Shown piece after piece: positions 24,515-36,115 of a stretch of 64,000 nucleotides of DNA. The position numbers and the translations under genes were made by a program. The notes below the pieces were generated by a model. The model saw nothing but the letters and a program-made list of their open reading frames with translations. It was not told where the DNA came from and ran no database searches. Numbering within the stretch: position 1 is the first letter of the stretch; every line of letters begins with the position of its first letter. The stretch spans positions 8,417,420-8,481,419 of the forward strand of contig CM050673.1 of NCBI GenBank assembly GCA_027574665.1, given 5' to 3'. Source of the DNA: Rhynochetos jubatus. Its lineage: Eukaryota > Chordata > Aves > Eurypygiformes > Rhynochetidae.

Positions 24515-25759
24515 GTTTGAGGCCTGGCTTGCTCCACCCCCTGCTCTTGAGATTCTCAGGGAGGTGGGCTGCATTTTGGCTGCCTTTTGGGCTGGAGCTT
24601 GTTGTGGTTTGAGGCCTGGCTTGCTCCACCCCCTGCTCTTGAGCTTCTCCCGGAGGTGGGCTGCATTTTGGCTGCATGTTGGGCTGGAGCTTCTCGTGGT
24701 TTGAGGCCTGGCTTGCTCCACCCCCTGCTCTTGAGATTCTCGCGGATGTGGGCTGCATTTTGGCTGCCTTTTGGGCTGGAGCTTCTCGTGGTTTGAGGCC
24801 TGGCTTGCTCCACTCCCTGCTCTTGAGATTCTCCCGGATGTGGGCTGGATTTTGGCTGCCTTTTGGGCTGGAGCTTCTCGTGGTTTGAGGCCTGGCTTGC
24901 TCCACGCCCTGCTCTTGAGATTCTCCTGGATGTGGGCTGCATTTTGGATACATTTTGGGCTGGAGCTTCTCGTGGTTTGAGGCCTGGCTTGCTCCACCCC
25001 CTGCTCTTGAGATTCTCCCGGAGGTGGGCTGCATTTTGGCTGCATTTTGGGCTGGAGCTTCTCGTGGTTTGAGGCCTGGCTTGCTCCACCCCCTGCTCTT
25101 GAGATTCTCCCAGATGTGGGCTGCATTTTGGCTGCCTTTTGGGCTGGAGCTTCTTGTGGTTTGAGGCCTGGCTTGCTCCACCCCCTGCTCTCGATATTCT
25201 CCCAGATGTGGGCTGCATTTTGGCTTCATTTTCGGCTGGAGCTTCTCCAGGATTGTGGCCTGGCTTGCTCCACCCCCTGCTCTTGAGATTCTCCTGGAGG
25301 TAGGCTGCATTTTGGCTTCATTTTGGGCTGGAGCTTCTCGTGGTTTGAGGCCTGGCTTGCTCCACCCCCTGCTCTTGAGATTCTCCCGGATGTGGGCTGG
25401 ATTTTGGCTCCCATTTGGGCTGGAGCTTCTCGAGGTTTGAGGCCTGGCTTGCTCCACCCCCTGCTCTTGAGATTCTCCCGGAGGTGGGCTGGATTTTGGC
25501 TGCTCTTTGGGCTGGAGATTCTCGTGGTTTGAGGCCTGCCTTGCTCCACCCCCTGCTCTTGAGATTCTCCCGGATGTGGGCTGCATTTTGGCTGATTCTT
25601 GGGCTGGAGCTTCCCATGGTTTGAGGCCTGGCTTGCTCCACCCCCTGCTCTTGATATTCTCCCGGAGGTGGGCTGCATTTTCGCTGATTCTTGGGCTGGA
25701 GCTTCCCGTGGTTTGAGGCCTGGCTTGCTCCACCCCCTGCTCTTGAGATTCTCCCGGAG
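24515..25759 (+). repeat. Block E, copy 1 (33-unit distance)
   Basis: About 13.5 monomers repeated at 27551-28795, exactly 3036 bp (33 x 92) away. Shared markers are GAGCTTGTTGTGG near 24595 and 27631, TTGAGCTTCTCCC near 24640 and 27676, GCATGTTGGGC near 24673 and 27709, CTCTCGATATTCTCCC near 25189 and 28225, TCTCCAGGATTGTGG near 25244 and 28280, and GCTCTTTGGGCTGG near 25502 and 28538. A difference is GGATACATTTT near 24946 against GCTGCCTTTT at the matching place. Parts of the block also occur near 35620-36120 and 37740-38230. Confidence 0.82.
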
Positions 25760-27550
25760 GTGGGCTGCATTTTGGCTGCCTTTTGGGCTGGAGCTTCTCG
25801 TGGTTTGAGGCCTGGCTTGCTCCACCCCCTGCTCTTGAGATTCTCCCGGATGTGGGCTGGATTTTGGCTCCCATTTGGGCTGGAGCTTCTCGAGGTTTGA
25901 GGCCTGGCTTGCTCCACCCCCTGCTCTTGAGATTCTCCCGGAGGTGGGCTGCATTTTGGCTGCCTTTTGGGCTGGAGCTTCTCGTGGTTTGAGGCCTGGC
26001 TTGCTCCACCCCCTGCTCTTGAGATTCTCCGGGATGTGGGCTGCATTTTGGCTGATTCTTGGGCTGGAGCTTCCCATGGTTTGAGGCCTGGCTTGCTCCA
26101 CCCCCTGCTCTTGAGATTCTCCCAGATGTGGGCTGCAGTTTGGCTGCCTTTTGGGCTGGAGCTTCTCGTGGTTTGAGGCCTGGCTTGCTCCACCGCCTGC
26201 TCGTGATATTCTCCCGGATGTGGGCTGGATTTTGGCTGCATTTTGGGCTGGAGCTTCTCGTGGTTTGAGTCCTGGCTTGCTCCACCCCCTGCTCTTGAGA
26301 TTCTCACGGATGTGGGCTGCATTTTGGCTGATTTTTGGGCTGGAGCTTCCCGTGGTTTGAGGCCTGGCTTGCTCCACCCCCTGCTCTTGAGATTCTCCCG
26401 GATGTGGGCTGCATTTTGGCTGCCTTTTGGGCTGGAGCTTCTCGAGGTTTGAGGCCTGGCTTGCTCCACCCCCTGCTCTTGAGATTCTCCCGGATGTGGG
26501 CTGCATTTTGGCTGATTCTTAGGCTGGAGCTTCTCGTGGTTTGAGGCCTGGCTTGCTCCACCCCCTGCTCTTGAGATTCTCCCGGATGTGGGCTGCATTT
26601 TGGCTGATTCTTGGGCTGGAGCTTCCCGTGGTTTGAGGCCTGGCTTGCTCCACCCCCTGCTCATGATATTCTCCCGGATGTGGGCTGCATTTTGGCTGCC
26701 TTTTGGGCTGGAGCTTCTCGTGGTTTCAGGCCTGGCTTGCTCCACCCCCTGCTCTTGAGATTCTCCCGGATGTGGGCTGCATTTTGGCTGCCTTTTGGGC
26801 TGGAGCTTCTCATGGTTTGAGGCCTGGCTTGCTCCACCCCCTGCTCTTGAGATTCTCCCGGATGTGGGCTGCATTTTGGCTGCATTTTGGGCTGGAGCTT
26901 CTCGTGGTTTGAGGCCTGGCTTGCTCCACCCCCTGCTCTTGAGATTCTCCCGGAGGTGGGCTGCATTTTGGCTGCCTTTTGGGCTGGAGCTTCTCGTGGT
27001 TTGAGGCCTGGCTTGCTCCACCCCCTGCTCTTGAGATTCTCCCGGATGTGGGCTGCATTTTGGCTGATTCTTGGGCTGGAGCTTCCCGTGGTTTGAGGCC
27101 TGGCTTGCTCCACCCCCTGCTCTTGAGATTCTCCCGGATGTGGGCTGGATTTTGGCTCCCTTTTGGGCTGGAACTTCTCCTGGTTTGAGGCCTGGCTTGC
27201 TCCACCCCCTGCTCTTGAGATTCTCCCGGATGTGGGCTGGATTTTGGCTCCCTTTTGGGCTGGAACTTCTCGTGGTTTGAGGCCTGGCTTGCTCCACCCC
27301 CTGCTCTTGAGATTCTCCTGGAGGTGGGCTGCATTTTGGCTGCATTTTGGGCTGGAGCTTGTTGTGGTTTGAGGCCTGGCTTGCTCCACCCCCTGCTCTT
27401 GAGCTTCTCCCGGAGGTGGGCTGCATTTTGGCTGCCTGTTGGGCTGGAGCTTCCCGTGGTTTGAGGCCTGGCTTGCTCCACCCCCTGCTCTTGAGATTCT
27501 CCCGGAGGTGGGCTGCATTTTGGCTGCCTTTTGGGCTGGAGCTTCTCGTG
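25760..27550 (+). repeat. Array segment between the E copies
   Basis: Ordinary 92-bp monomers. A short run here (GGTTTCAGGCC near 26724, then a TCTCATGG unit) matches 29115 onward at 2392 bp (26 x 92). GCCTGCTCGTGATATT near 26195 is a form otherwise found mainly at 11-15 kb. No odd-length unit was found. Confidence 0.7.
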
Positions 27551-28795
27551 GTTTGAGGCCTGGCTTGCTCCACCCCCTGCTCTTGAGATTCTCAGGGAGG
27601 TGGGCTGCATTTTGGCTGCCTTTTGGGCTGGAGCTTGTTGTGGTTTGAGGCCTGGCTTGCTCCACCCCCTGCTCTTGAGCTTCTCCCGGAGGTGGGCTGC
27701 ATTTTGGCTGCATGTTGGGCTGGAGCTTCTCGTGGTTTGAGGCCTGGCTTGCTCCACCCCCTGCTCTTGAGATTCTCGCGGATGTGGGCTGCATTTTGGC
27801 TGCCTTTTGTGCTGGAGCTTCTCGTGGTTTGAGGCCTGGCTTGCTCCACTCCCTGCTCTTGAGATTCTCCCGGATGTGGGCTGGATTTTGGCTGCCTTTT
27901 GGGCTGGAGCTTCTCGTGGTTTGAGGCCTGGCTTGCTCCACGCCCTGCTCTTGAGATTCTCCTGGATGTGGGCTGCATTTTGGCTGCCTTTTGGGCTGGA
28001 GCTTCTCGTGGTTTGAGGCCTGGCTTGCTCCACCCCCTGCTCTTGAGATTCTCCCAGAGGTGGGCTGCATTTTGGCTGCATTTTGGGCTGGAGCTTCTCG
28101 TGGTTTGAGGCCTGGCTTGCTCCACCCCCTGCTCTTGAGATTCTCCCAGATGTGGGCTGCATTTTGGCTGCCTTTTGGGCTGGAGCTTCTTGTGGTTTGA
28201 GGCCTGGCTTGCTCCACCCCCTGCTCTCGATATTCTCCCAGATGTGGGCTGCATTTTGGCTTCATTTTCGGCTGGAGCTTCTCCAGGATTGTGGCCTGGC
28301 TTGCTCCACCCCCTGCTCTTGAGATTCTCCTGGAGGTAGGCTGCATTTTGGCTTCATTTTGGGCTGGAGCTTCTCGTGGTTTGAGGCCTGGCTTGCTCCA
28401 CCCCCTGCTCTTGAGATTCTCCCGGATGTGGGCTGGATTTTGGCTCCCATTTGGGCTGGAGCTTCTCGAGGTTTGAGGCCTGGCTTGCTCCACCCCCTGC
28501 TCTTGAGATTCTCCCGGAGGTGGGCTGGATTTTGGCTGCTCTTTGGGCTGGAGATTCTCGTGGTTTGAGGCCTGCCTTGCTCCACCCCCTGCTCTTGAGA
28601 TTCTCCCGGATGTGGGCTGCATTTTGGCTGATTCTTGGGCTGGAGCTTCCCATGGTTTGAGGCCTGGCTTGCTCCACCCCCTGCTCTTGAGATTCTCCCG
28701 GAGGTGGGCTGCATTTTCGCTGATTCTTGGGCTGGAGCTTCCCGTGGTTTGAGGCCTGGCTTGCTCCAGCCCCTGCTCTTGAGATTCTCCCGGAT
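27551..28795 (+). repeat. Block E, copy 2
   Basis: Copy of 24515-25759. It begins after a TCGTGG/TCGAGG difference and ends near GCTCCAGCCCC, where copy 1 has GCTCCACCCC. The run from CTCTCGATATT through the unit with GGAGGTAGGCTGC to GCTCTTTGGG is a fixed string of monomers that appears four times in the window. Confidence 0.82.
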
Positions 28796-30129
28796 GTGGG
28801 CTGCATTTTGGCTGATTCTTAGGCTGGAGCTTCTCGTGGTTTGAGGCCTGCCTTGCTCCACCCCCTGCTCTTGAGATTCTCCCGGATGTGGGCTGCATTT
28901 TGGCTGCCTTTTGGGCTGGAGCTTCTCGTGGTTTGAGGCCTGGCTTGCTCCACCCCCTGCTCTTGAGATTCTCCCGGATGTGGGCTGCATTTTGGCTGAT
29001 TCTTGGGCTGGAGCTTCCCGTGGTTTGAGGCCTGGCTTGCTCCACCCCCTGCTCTTGAGATTCTCCCGGAGGTGGGCTGCATTTTGGCTGCCTTTTGGGC
29101 TGGAGCTTCTCGTGGTTTCAGGCCTGGCTTGCTCCACCCCCTGCTCTTGAGATTCTCCCGGATGTGGGCTGCATTTTGGCTGCCTTTTGGGCTGGAGCTT
29201 CTCATGGTTTGAGGCCTGGCTTGCTCCACCCCCTGCTCTTGAGATTCTCCCGGATGTGGGCTGCATTTTGGCTGCATTTTGGGCTGGAGCTTCTCGTGGT
29301 TTGAGGCCTGGCTTGCTCCACCCCCTGCTCTTGATATTCTCCCGGATGTGGGCTGCATTTTGGCTGCCTTTTGGGCTGGAGCTTCTCGTGGTTTGAGGCC
29401 TGGCTTGCTCCACCCCCTGCTCTTGAGATTCTCCCGGATGTGGGCTGCATTTTGGCTGATTCTTGGGCTGGAGCTTCCCGTGGTTTGAGGCCTGGCTTGC
29501 TCCACCCCCTGCTCTTGAGATTCTCCCGGATGTGGGCTGCATTTTGGCTGTCTTTTGGGCTGGAGCTTCTCGTGGTTTGAGGCCTGGCTTGCTCCACCCC
29601 CTGCTCTTGAGATTCTCCCGGAGGTGGGCTGCATTTTGGCTGCCTTTTGGGCTGGAGCTTCTCGTGGTTTGAGGCCTGGCTTGCTCCACCCCCTGCTCTT
29701 GAGATTCTCCCGGATGTGGGCTGGATTTTGGCTCCCTTTTGGGCTGGAACTTCTCATGGTTTGAGGCCTGGCTTTCTCCACCCCCTGCTCTTGATATTCT
29801 CAGGGAGGTTGGCTGCATTTTGGCTGATTCTTGGGCTGGAGCTTCCCGTGGTTTGAGGCCTGGCTTGCTCCACCCCCTGCTCTTGAGATTCTCCCGGATG
29901 TGGGCTGCATTTTGGCTGCATTTTGGGCTGGAGCTTCTCGTGGTTTGAGGCCTGGCTTGCTCCACCCCCTGCTCTTGAGATTCTCCCGGATGTGGGCTGC
30001 ATTTTGGCTGATTCTTGGGCTGGAGCTTCTCGTGGTTTGAGGCCTGGCTTGCTCCACCCCCTGCTCTTGAGATTCTCCCGGAGGTGGGCTGCATTTTGGC
30101 TGCCTTTTGGGCTGGAGCTTCTCGTGGTT

Positions 30130-30620
30130 TGAGGCCTGGCTTGCTCCACCCCCTGCTCTTGAGATTCTCCCGGATGTGGGCTGCATTTTGGCTGCCTTTT
30201 GGGCTGGAGCTTCTCGTGGTTTGAGGCCTGGCTTGCTCCACCCCCTGCTCTTGAGATTCTCCCGGATGTGGGCTGCATTTTGGCTGCATTTTGGGCTGGA
30301 GCTTCTCGTGGTTTGAGGCCTGGCTTGCTCCACTCCCTGCTCTTGAGATTCTCCCGGAGGTGGGCTGCATTTTGGCTGCCTTTTGGGCTGGAGCTTCTTG
30401 TGGTTTGAGGCCTGGCTTGCTCCACCCCCTGCTCTCGATATTCTCCCGGATGTGGGCTGCATTTTGGCTGATTCTTGGGCTGGAGATTCCCGTGGTTTGA
30501 GGCCTGGCTTGCTCCACCCCCTGCTCTTGAGATTCTCCTGGATGTGGGCTGCATTTTGGATACATTTTGGGCTGGAACTTCTCATGGTTTGAGGCCTGGC
30601 TTGCTGCACCCCCTGCTCTT
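30130..30620 (+). repeat. 8-unit-distance pair, copy 1
   Basis: A string of monomers that recurs 736 bp (8 x 92) downstream at 30866-31356. The order is a CTCCACTCCC unit, a TTCTTGTGG unit, a CTCTCGATATT unit, a GGAGATTCCCGTGG unit, and a GGATACATTTT plus TTGCTGCACC unit. The same string also occurs once at about 19200-19580. Confidence 0.8.
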
Positions 30621-30865
30621 GAGATTCTCAGGGAGGGGGGCTGCATTTTGGCTGCATTTTGGGCTGGAGCTTCTCGTGGTTTGAGGCCTGGCTTGCTCCA
30701 CCCCCTGCTCTTGAGATTCTCCCGGATGTGGGCTGCATTTTGGATACATTTTGGGCTGGAACTTCTCATGGTTTGAGGCCTGGCTTGCTGCACCCCCTGC
30801 TCTTGAGATTCTCAGGGAGGGGGGCTGCATTTTGGCTGCATTTTGGGCTGGAGCTTCTCGTGGTT

Positions 30866-31356
30866 TGAGGCCTGGCTTGCTCCACCCCCTGCTCTTGAGA
30901 TTCTCCCGGATGTGGGCTGCATTTTGGCTGCCTTTTGGGCTGGAGCTTCTCGTGGTTTGAGGCCTGGCTTGCTCCACCCCCTGCTCTTGAGATTCTCCCG
31001 GATGTGGGCTGCATTTTGGCTGCATTTTGGGCTGGAGCTTCTCGTGGTTTGAGGCCTGGCTTGCTCCACTCCCTGCTCTTGAGATTCTCCCGGAGGTGGG
31101 CTGCATTTTGGCTGCCTTTTGGGCTGGAGCTTCTTGTGGTTTGAGGCCTGGCTTGCTCCACCCCCTGCTCTCGATATTCTCCCGGATGTGGGCTGCATTT
31201 TGGCTGATTCTTGGGCTGGAGATTCCCGTGGTTTGAGGCCTGGCTTGCTCCACCCCCTGCTCTTGAGATTCTCCTGGATGTGGGCTGCATTTTGGATACA
31301 TTTTGGGCTGGAACTTCTCATGGTTTGAGGCCTGGCTTGCTGCACCCCCTTCTCTT
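30866..31356 (+). repeat. 8-unit-distance pair, copy 2
   Basis: Repeats 30130-30620. Differences begin just after it, with CCCCCTTCTCTTGAG and TCAGCGAGG near 31345-31370. Confidence 0.8.
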
Positions 31357-31654
31357 GAGATTCTCAGCGAGGGGGGCTGCATTTTGGCTGCATTTTGGGC
31401 TGGAGCTTCTCGTGGTTTGAGGCCTGGCTTGCTCCACCCCCTGCTCTTGAGATTCTCCCAGATGTGGGCTGCATTTTCGCTGCCTTTTGTGCTGGAGCTT
31501 CTCGTGGTTTGAGGCCTGGCTTGCTCCACCCCCTGCTCTTGAGATTCTCCCGGATGTGGGCTGCATTTTGGATACATTTTGGGCTGGAACTTCTCATGGT
31601 TTGAGGCCTGGCTTGCTGCACCCCCTGCTCTTGAGATTCTCAGGGAGGGGGGCT

Positions 31655-32823
31655 GCATTTTGGCTGCATTTTGGGCTGGAGCTTCTCGTGGTTTGAGGCC
31701 TGGCTTGTTCCACCCCCTGCTCTTGAGATTCTCCCGGAGGTGGGCTGCATTTTGGCTGCCTTTTGGGCTGGAGCTTCTTGTGGTTTGAGGCCTGGCTTGC
31801 TCCACCCCCTGCTCTTGATATTCTCCCGGATGTGGGCTGCATTTTGGCTGATTCTTGGGCTGGAGATTCCCGTGGTTTGAGGCCTGGCTTGCTCCACCCC
31901 CTGCTCTTGAGATTCTCCCGGATGTGGGCTGGATTTTGGCTCCCTTTTGGGCTGGAGCTTCTCGAGGTTTGAGGCCTGGCTTGCTCCACCCCCTGCTCTT
32001 GAGATTCTCCTGGATGTGGGCTGCATTTTGGATACATTTTGGGCTGGAACTTCTCATGGTTTGAGGCCTGGCTTGCTGCACCCCCTGCTCTTGAGATTCT
32101 CAGGGAGGGGGGCTGCATTTTGGCTGCATTTTGGGCTGGAGCTTCTCGTGGTTTGAGGCCTGGCTTGCTCCACCCCCTGCTCTTGAGATTCTCCCGGATG
32201 TGGGCTGCATTTTGGCTGCCTTTTGGGCTGGAGCTTCTCGTGGTTTGAGGCCTGGCTTGCTCCACCCCCTGCTCTTGAGATTCTCCCGGATGTGGGCTGC
32301 ATTTTGGATACATTTTGGGCTGGAACTTCGCATGGTTTGAGGCCTGGCTTGCTCCACCCCCTGCTCTTGAGATTCTCAGGGAGGGGGGCTGCATTTTGGC
32401 TGCATTTTGGGCTGGAGCTTCTCCAGGATTGTGGCCTGGCTTGCTCCACCCCCTGCTCTTGATATTCTCCCGGATGTGGGCTGCATTTTGGCTGATTCTT
32501 GGGCTGGAGCTTCCCGTGGTTTGAGGCCTGGCTTGCTCCACCCCCTGCTCTTGAGATTCTCCCGGATGTGGGCTGCATTTTGGCTGCCTTTTGGGCTGGA
32601 GCTTCTCGTGGTTTGAGGCCTGGCTTGCTCCAGCCCCTGCTCTTGAGATTCTCCCGGATGTGGGCTGCATTTTGGCTGCCTTTTGGGCTGGAGCTTCTCG
32701 TGGTTTGAGGCCTGGCTTGCTCCACCCCCTGCTCTTGAGATTCTCCCGGAGGTGGGCTGCATTTTGGCTGCCTTTTGGGCTGGAGCTTCTCGTGGTTTGA
32801 GGCCTGGCTTGCTCCACCCCCTG
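31655..32823 (+). repeat. Long-range block K, copy 2
   Basis: Counterpart of 20340-21600. The missing unit lies near 32420, where TCTCCAGGATTG follows directly after the TCAGGGAGGGGGG unit. In copy 1 a normal unit with GGATTTTGTCTGC stands between them. Confidence 0.8.
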
Positions 32824-33576
32824 CTCTTGAGATTCTCCTGGAGGTAGGCTGCATTTTGGCTTCATTTTGGGCTGGAGCTTCTCGAGGTTTGTGGCCTGGC
32901 TTGCTCCACCCCCTGCTCTTGAGATTCTCCTGGAGGTGGGCTGCATTTTGGCTTCATTTTGGGCTGGAGCTTCTCGTGGTTTGAGGCCTGGCTTGCTCCA
33001 CCCCCTGCTCTTGAGATTCTCCCGGATGTGGGCTGCATTTTGGCTGATTCTTGGGCTGGAGCTTCTCGTGGTTTGAGGCCTGGCTTGCTCCACCCCCTGC
33101 TCTTGAGATTCTCCCGGAGGTGGGCTGCATTTTGGCTGCCTTTTGGGCTGGAGCTTCTCGTGGTTTGAGGCCTGGCTTGCTCCACCCCCTGCTCTTGAGA
33201 TTCTCCCGGATGTGGGCTGCATTTTGGCTGCCTTTTGGGCTGGAGCTTCTCGTGGTTTGAGGCCTGGCTTGCTCCACCCCCTGCTCTTGAGATTCTCCCG
33301 GATGTGGGCTGCATTTTGGCTGCATTTTGGGCTGGAGCTTCTCGTGGTTTGAGGCCTGGCTTGCTCCACCCCCTGCTCTTGAGATTCTCCCGGAGGTGGG
33401 CTGCATTTTGGCTGCCTTTTGGGCTGGAGCTTCTCGTGGTTTGAGGCCTGGCTTGCTCCAGCCCCTGCTCTTGAGATTCTCCCGGATGTGGGCTGCATTT
33501 TGGCTGCCTTTTGGGCTGGAGCTTCTCGTGGTTTGAGGCCTGGCTTGCTCCACCCCCTGCTCTTGATATTCTCAGG

Positions 33577-33999
33577 GAGGTGGGCTGCATTTTGGCTGCC
33601 TTTTGTGCTGGAGCTTCTCGTGGTTTGAGGCCTGGCTTGCTCCACCCCCTGCTCTTGAGATTCTCCCGGATGTGGGCTGCATTTTGGCTGATTCTTGGGC
33701 TGGAGCTTCCCGTGGTTTGAGGCCTGCCTTGCTCCACCCCCTGCTCTTGAGTTTCTCCTGGATGTTGGCTGCATTTTGGCTGCCTTTTGGGCTGGAGCTT
33801 CTCGTGGTTTGAGGCCTGGCTTGCTCCACCCCCTGCTCTTGAGATTCTCCCGGATGTGGGCTGATTTTGGCTGCATTTTGGGCTGGAGCTTCTCGTGGTT
33901 TGAGGCCTGGCTTGCTCCACCCCCTGCTCTTGAGATTCTCCCGGAGGTGGGCTGCATTTTGGCTGCCTTTTGGGCTGGAGCTTCTCGTGGTTTGAGGCC
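33577..33999 (+). repeat. Long-range block L, copy 2 (left part)
   Basis: Counterpart of 23090 onward, including the odd 91-bp unit (CTGATTTTGG at 33861-33870). It runs directly into the 23-unit tandem that starts near 34000, whose first half also belongs to the L homology. Confidence 0.75.
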
Positions 34000-36115
34000 T
34001 GGCTTGCTCCACCCCCTGCTCTTGAGATTCTCCCGGATGTGGGCTGCATTTTGGCTGATTCTTGGGCTGGAGCTTCCCGTGGTTTGAGGCCTGGCTTGCT
34101 CCACCGCCTGCTCTTGATATTCTCCCGGATATGGGCTGCATTTTGGCTGCCTTTTGTGCTGGAGCTTCTTGTGGTTTGAGGCCTGGCTTGCTCCACCCCC
34201 TGCTCTTGAGATTCTCCCGGATGTGGGCTGCATTTTGGCTGCCTTTTGGGCTGGAGCTTCCCGTGGTTTGAGGCCTGGCTTGCTCAACCCCCTGCTCTTG
34301 AGATTCTCCCGGATTTGGGCTGCATTTTGGCTGCCTTTTGGGCTGGAGCTTCTCGTGGTTTGAGGCCTGGCTTGCTCCACCCCCTGCTCTTGAGATTCTC
34401 CCGGATGTGGGCTGCATTTTGGCTGCCTTTTGGGCTGGAGCTTCCCGTGGTTTGAGGCCTGGCTTGCTCCACCCCCTGCTCTTGAGATTCTCCTGGATGT
34501 GGGCTGGATTGTGGCTGCCTTTTGTGCTGGAGCTTCTCGAGGTTTGAGGCCTGGCTTGCTCCACCCCCTGCTCTTGATATTCTCCCGGATGTGGGCTGCA
34601 TTTTGGCTACATTTTGGGCTGAAACTTCTCATGGTTTGAGGCCTGGCTTGCTCCACCCCCTGCTCTTGAGATTCTCAGGGAGGTGGGCTGCATTTTGGCT
34701 GCCTTTTGTGCTGGAGCTTCTCGTGGTTTGAGGCCTGGCTTGCTCCACCCCCTGCTCTTGAGATTCTCCCGGATGTGGGCTGCATTTTGGCTGATTCTTT
34801 TGCTGGAGCTTCCCGTGGTTTGAGGCCTGGCTTGCTCCACCCCCTGCTCTTGAGATTCTCCCGGATGTGGGCTGCATTTTGGCTGCCTTTTGGGCTGGAG
34901 CTTCTCGTGGTTTGAGGCCTGGCTTGCTCCACCCCCTGCTCTTGAGATTCTCCCGGATGTGGGCTGCATTTTGGCTGCCTTTTGGGCTGGAGCTTCTCGT
35001 GGTTTAAGGCCTGGCTTGCTCCACCCCCTGCTCTTGAGATTCTCCCGGAGGTGGGCTGCATTTTGGCTGCCTTTTGGGCTGGAGCTTCTCGTGGTTTGAG
35101 GCCTGGCTTGCTCCACCCCCTGCTCTTGAGATTCTCCCGGAGGTGGGCTGCATTTTGGCTGCCTTTTGGGCTGGAGCTTCTCATGGTTTGAGGCCTGGCT
35201 TGCTCCACTCCCTGCTCTTGAGCTTCTCCCGGAGGTGGGCTGCATTTTGGCTGCCTGTTGGGCTGGAGCTTCCCGTGGTTTGAGGCCTGGCTTGCTCCAC
35301 CCCCTGCTCTTGATATTCTCCTGGATGTGGGCTGGATTTTGGCTGCCTTTTGGGCTGGAGCTTCTCGTGGTTTGAGGCCTGGCTTGCTCCACTCCCTGCT
35401 CTTGAGATTCTCCCGGATGTGGGCTGGATTTTGGCTGCCTTTTGGGCTGGAGCTTCTCGTGGTTTGAGGCCTGGCTTGCTCCACGCCCTGCTCTTGAGAT
35501 TCTCCTGGATGTGGGCTGCATTTTGGCTGCCTTTTGGGCTGGAGCTTCTCGTGGTTTGAGGCCTGGCTTGCTCCACCCCCTGCTCTTGAGATTCTCCCGG
35601 ATGTGGGCTGCATTTTGGCTGCCTTTTGGGCTGGAGCTTCTCGTGGTTTGAGGCCTGGCTTGCTCCACCCCCTGCTCTTGAGATTCTCCCAGATGTGGGC
35701 TGCATTTTGGCTGCCTTTTGGGCTGGAGCTTCTTGTGGTTTGAGGCCTGGCTTGCTCCACCCCCTGCTCTCGATATTCTCCCAGATGTGGGCTGCATTTT
35801 GGCTTCATTTTCGGCTGGAGCTTCTCCAGGATTGTGGCCTGGCTTGCTCCACCCCCTGCTCTTGAGATTCTCCTGGAGGTAGGCTGCATTTTGGCTTCAT
35901 TTTGGGCTGGAGCTTCTCGTGGTTTGAGGCCTGGCTTGCTCCACCCCCTGCTCTTGAGATTCTCCCGGATGTGGGCTGGATTTTGGCTCCCATTTGGGCT
36001 GGAGCTTCTCGAGGTTTGAGGCCTGGCTTGCTCCACCCCCTGCTCTTGAGATTCTCCCGGAGGTGGGCTGGATTTTGGCTGCTCTTTGGGCTGGAGATTC
36101 TCGTGGTTTGAGGCC
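34000..36115 (+). repeat. 23-unit higher-order repeat F, copy 1
   Basis: 2116 bp (23 x 92), directly followed by its copy. Markers in order are CCGCCTGCTCTTGATATT, GGATTTGGGCTGC, GGATTGTGGCTGCC, GGGCTGAAACTTCTCATGG, GATTCTTTTGCTGG, TTGAGCTTCTCCC, CTCCACGCCC, CTCTCGATATT, TCTCCAGGATTG and GCTCTTTGGG. Differences from copy 2 that I noticed include GCTCAACCCC near 34283, TCAGGGAGG near 34676, GGTTTAAGG near 35003 and CTTCTCATGG near 35180. Confidence 0.9.
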
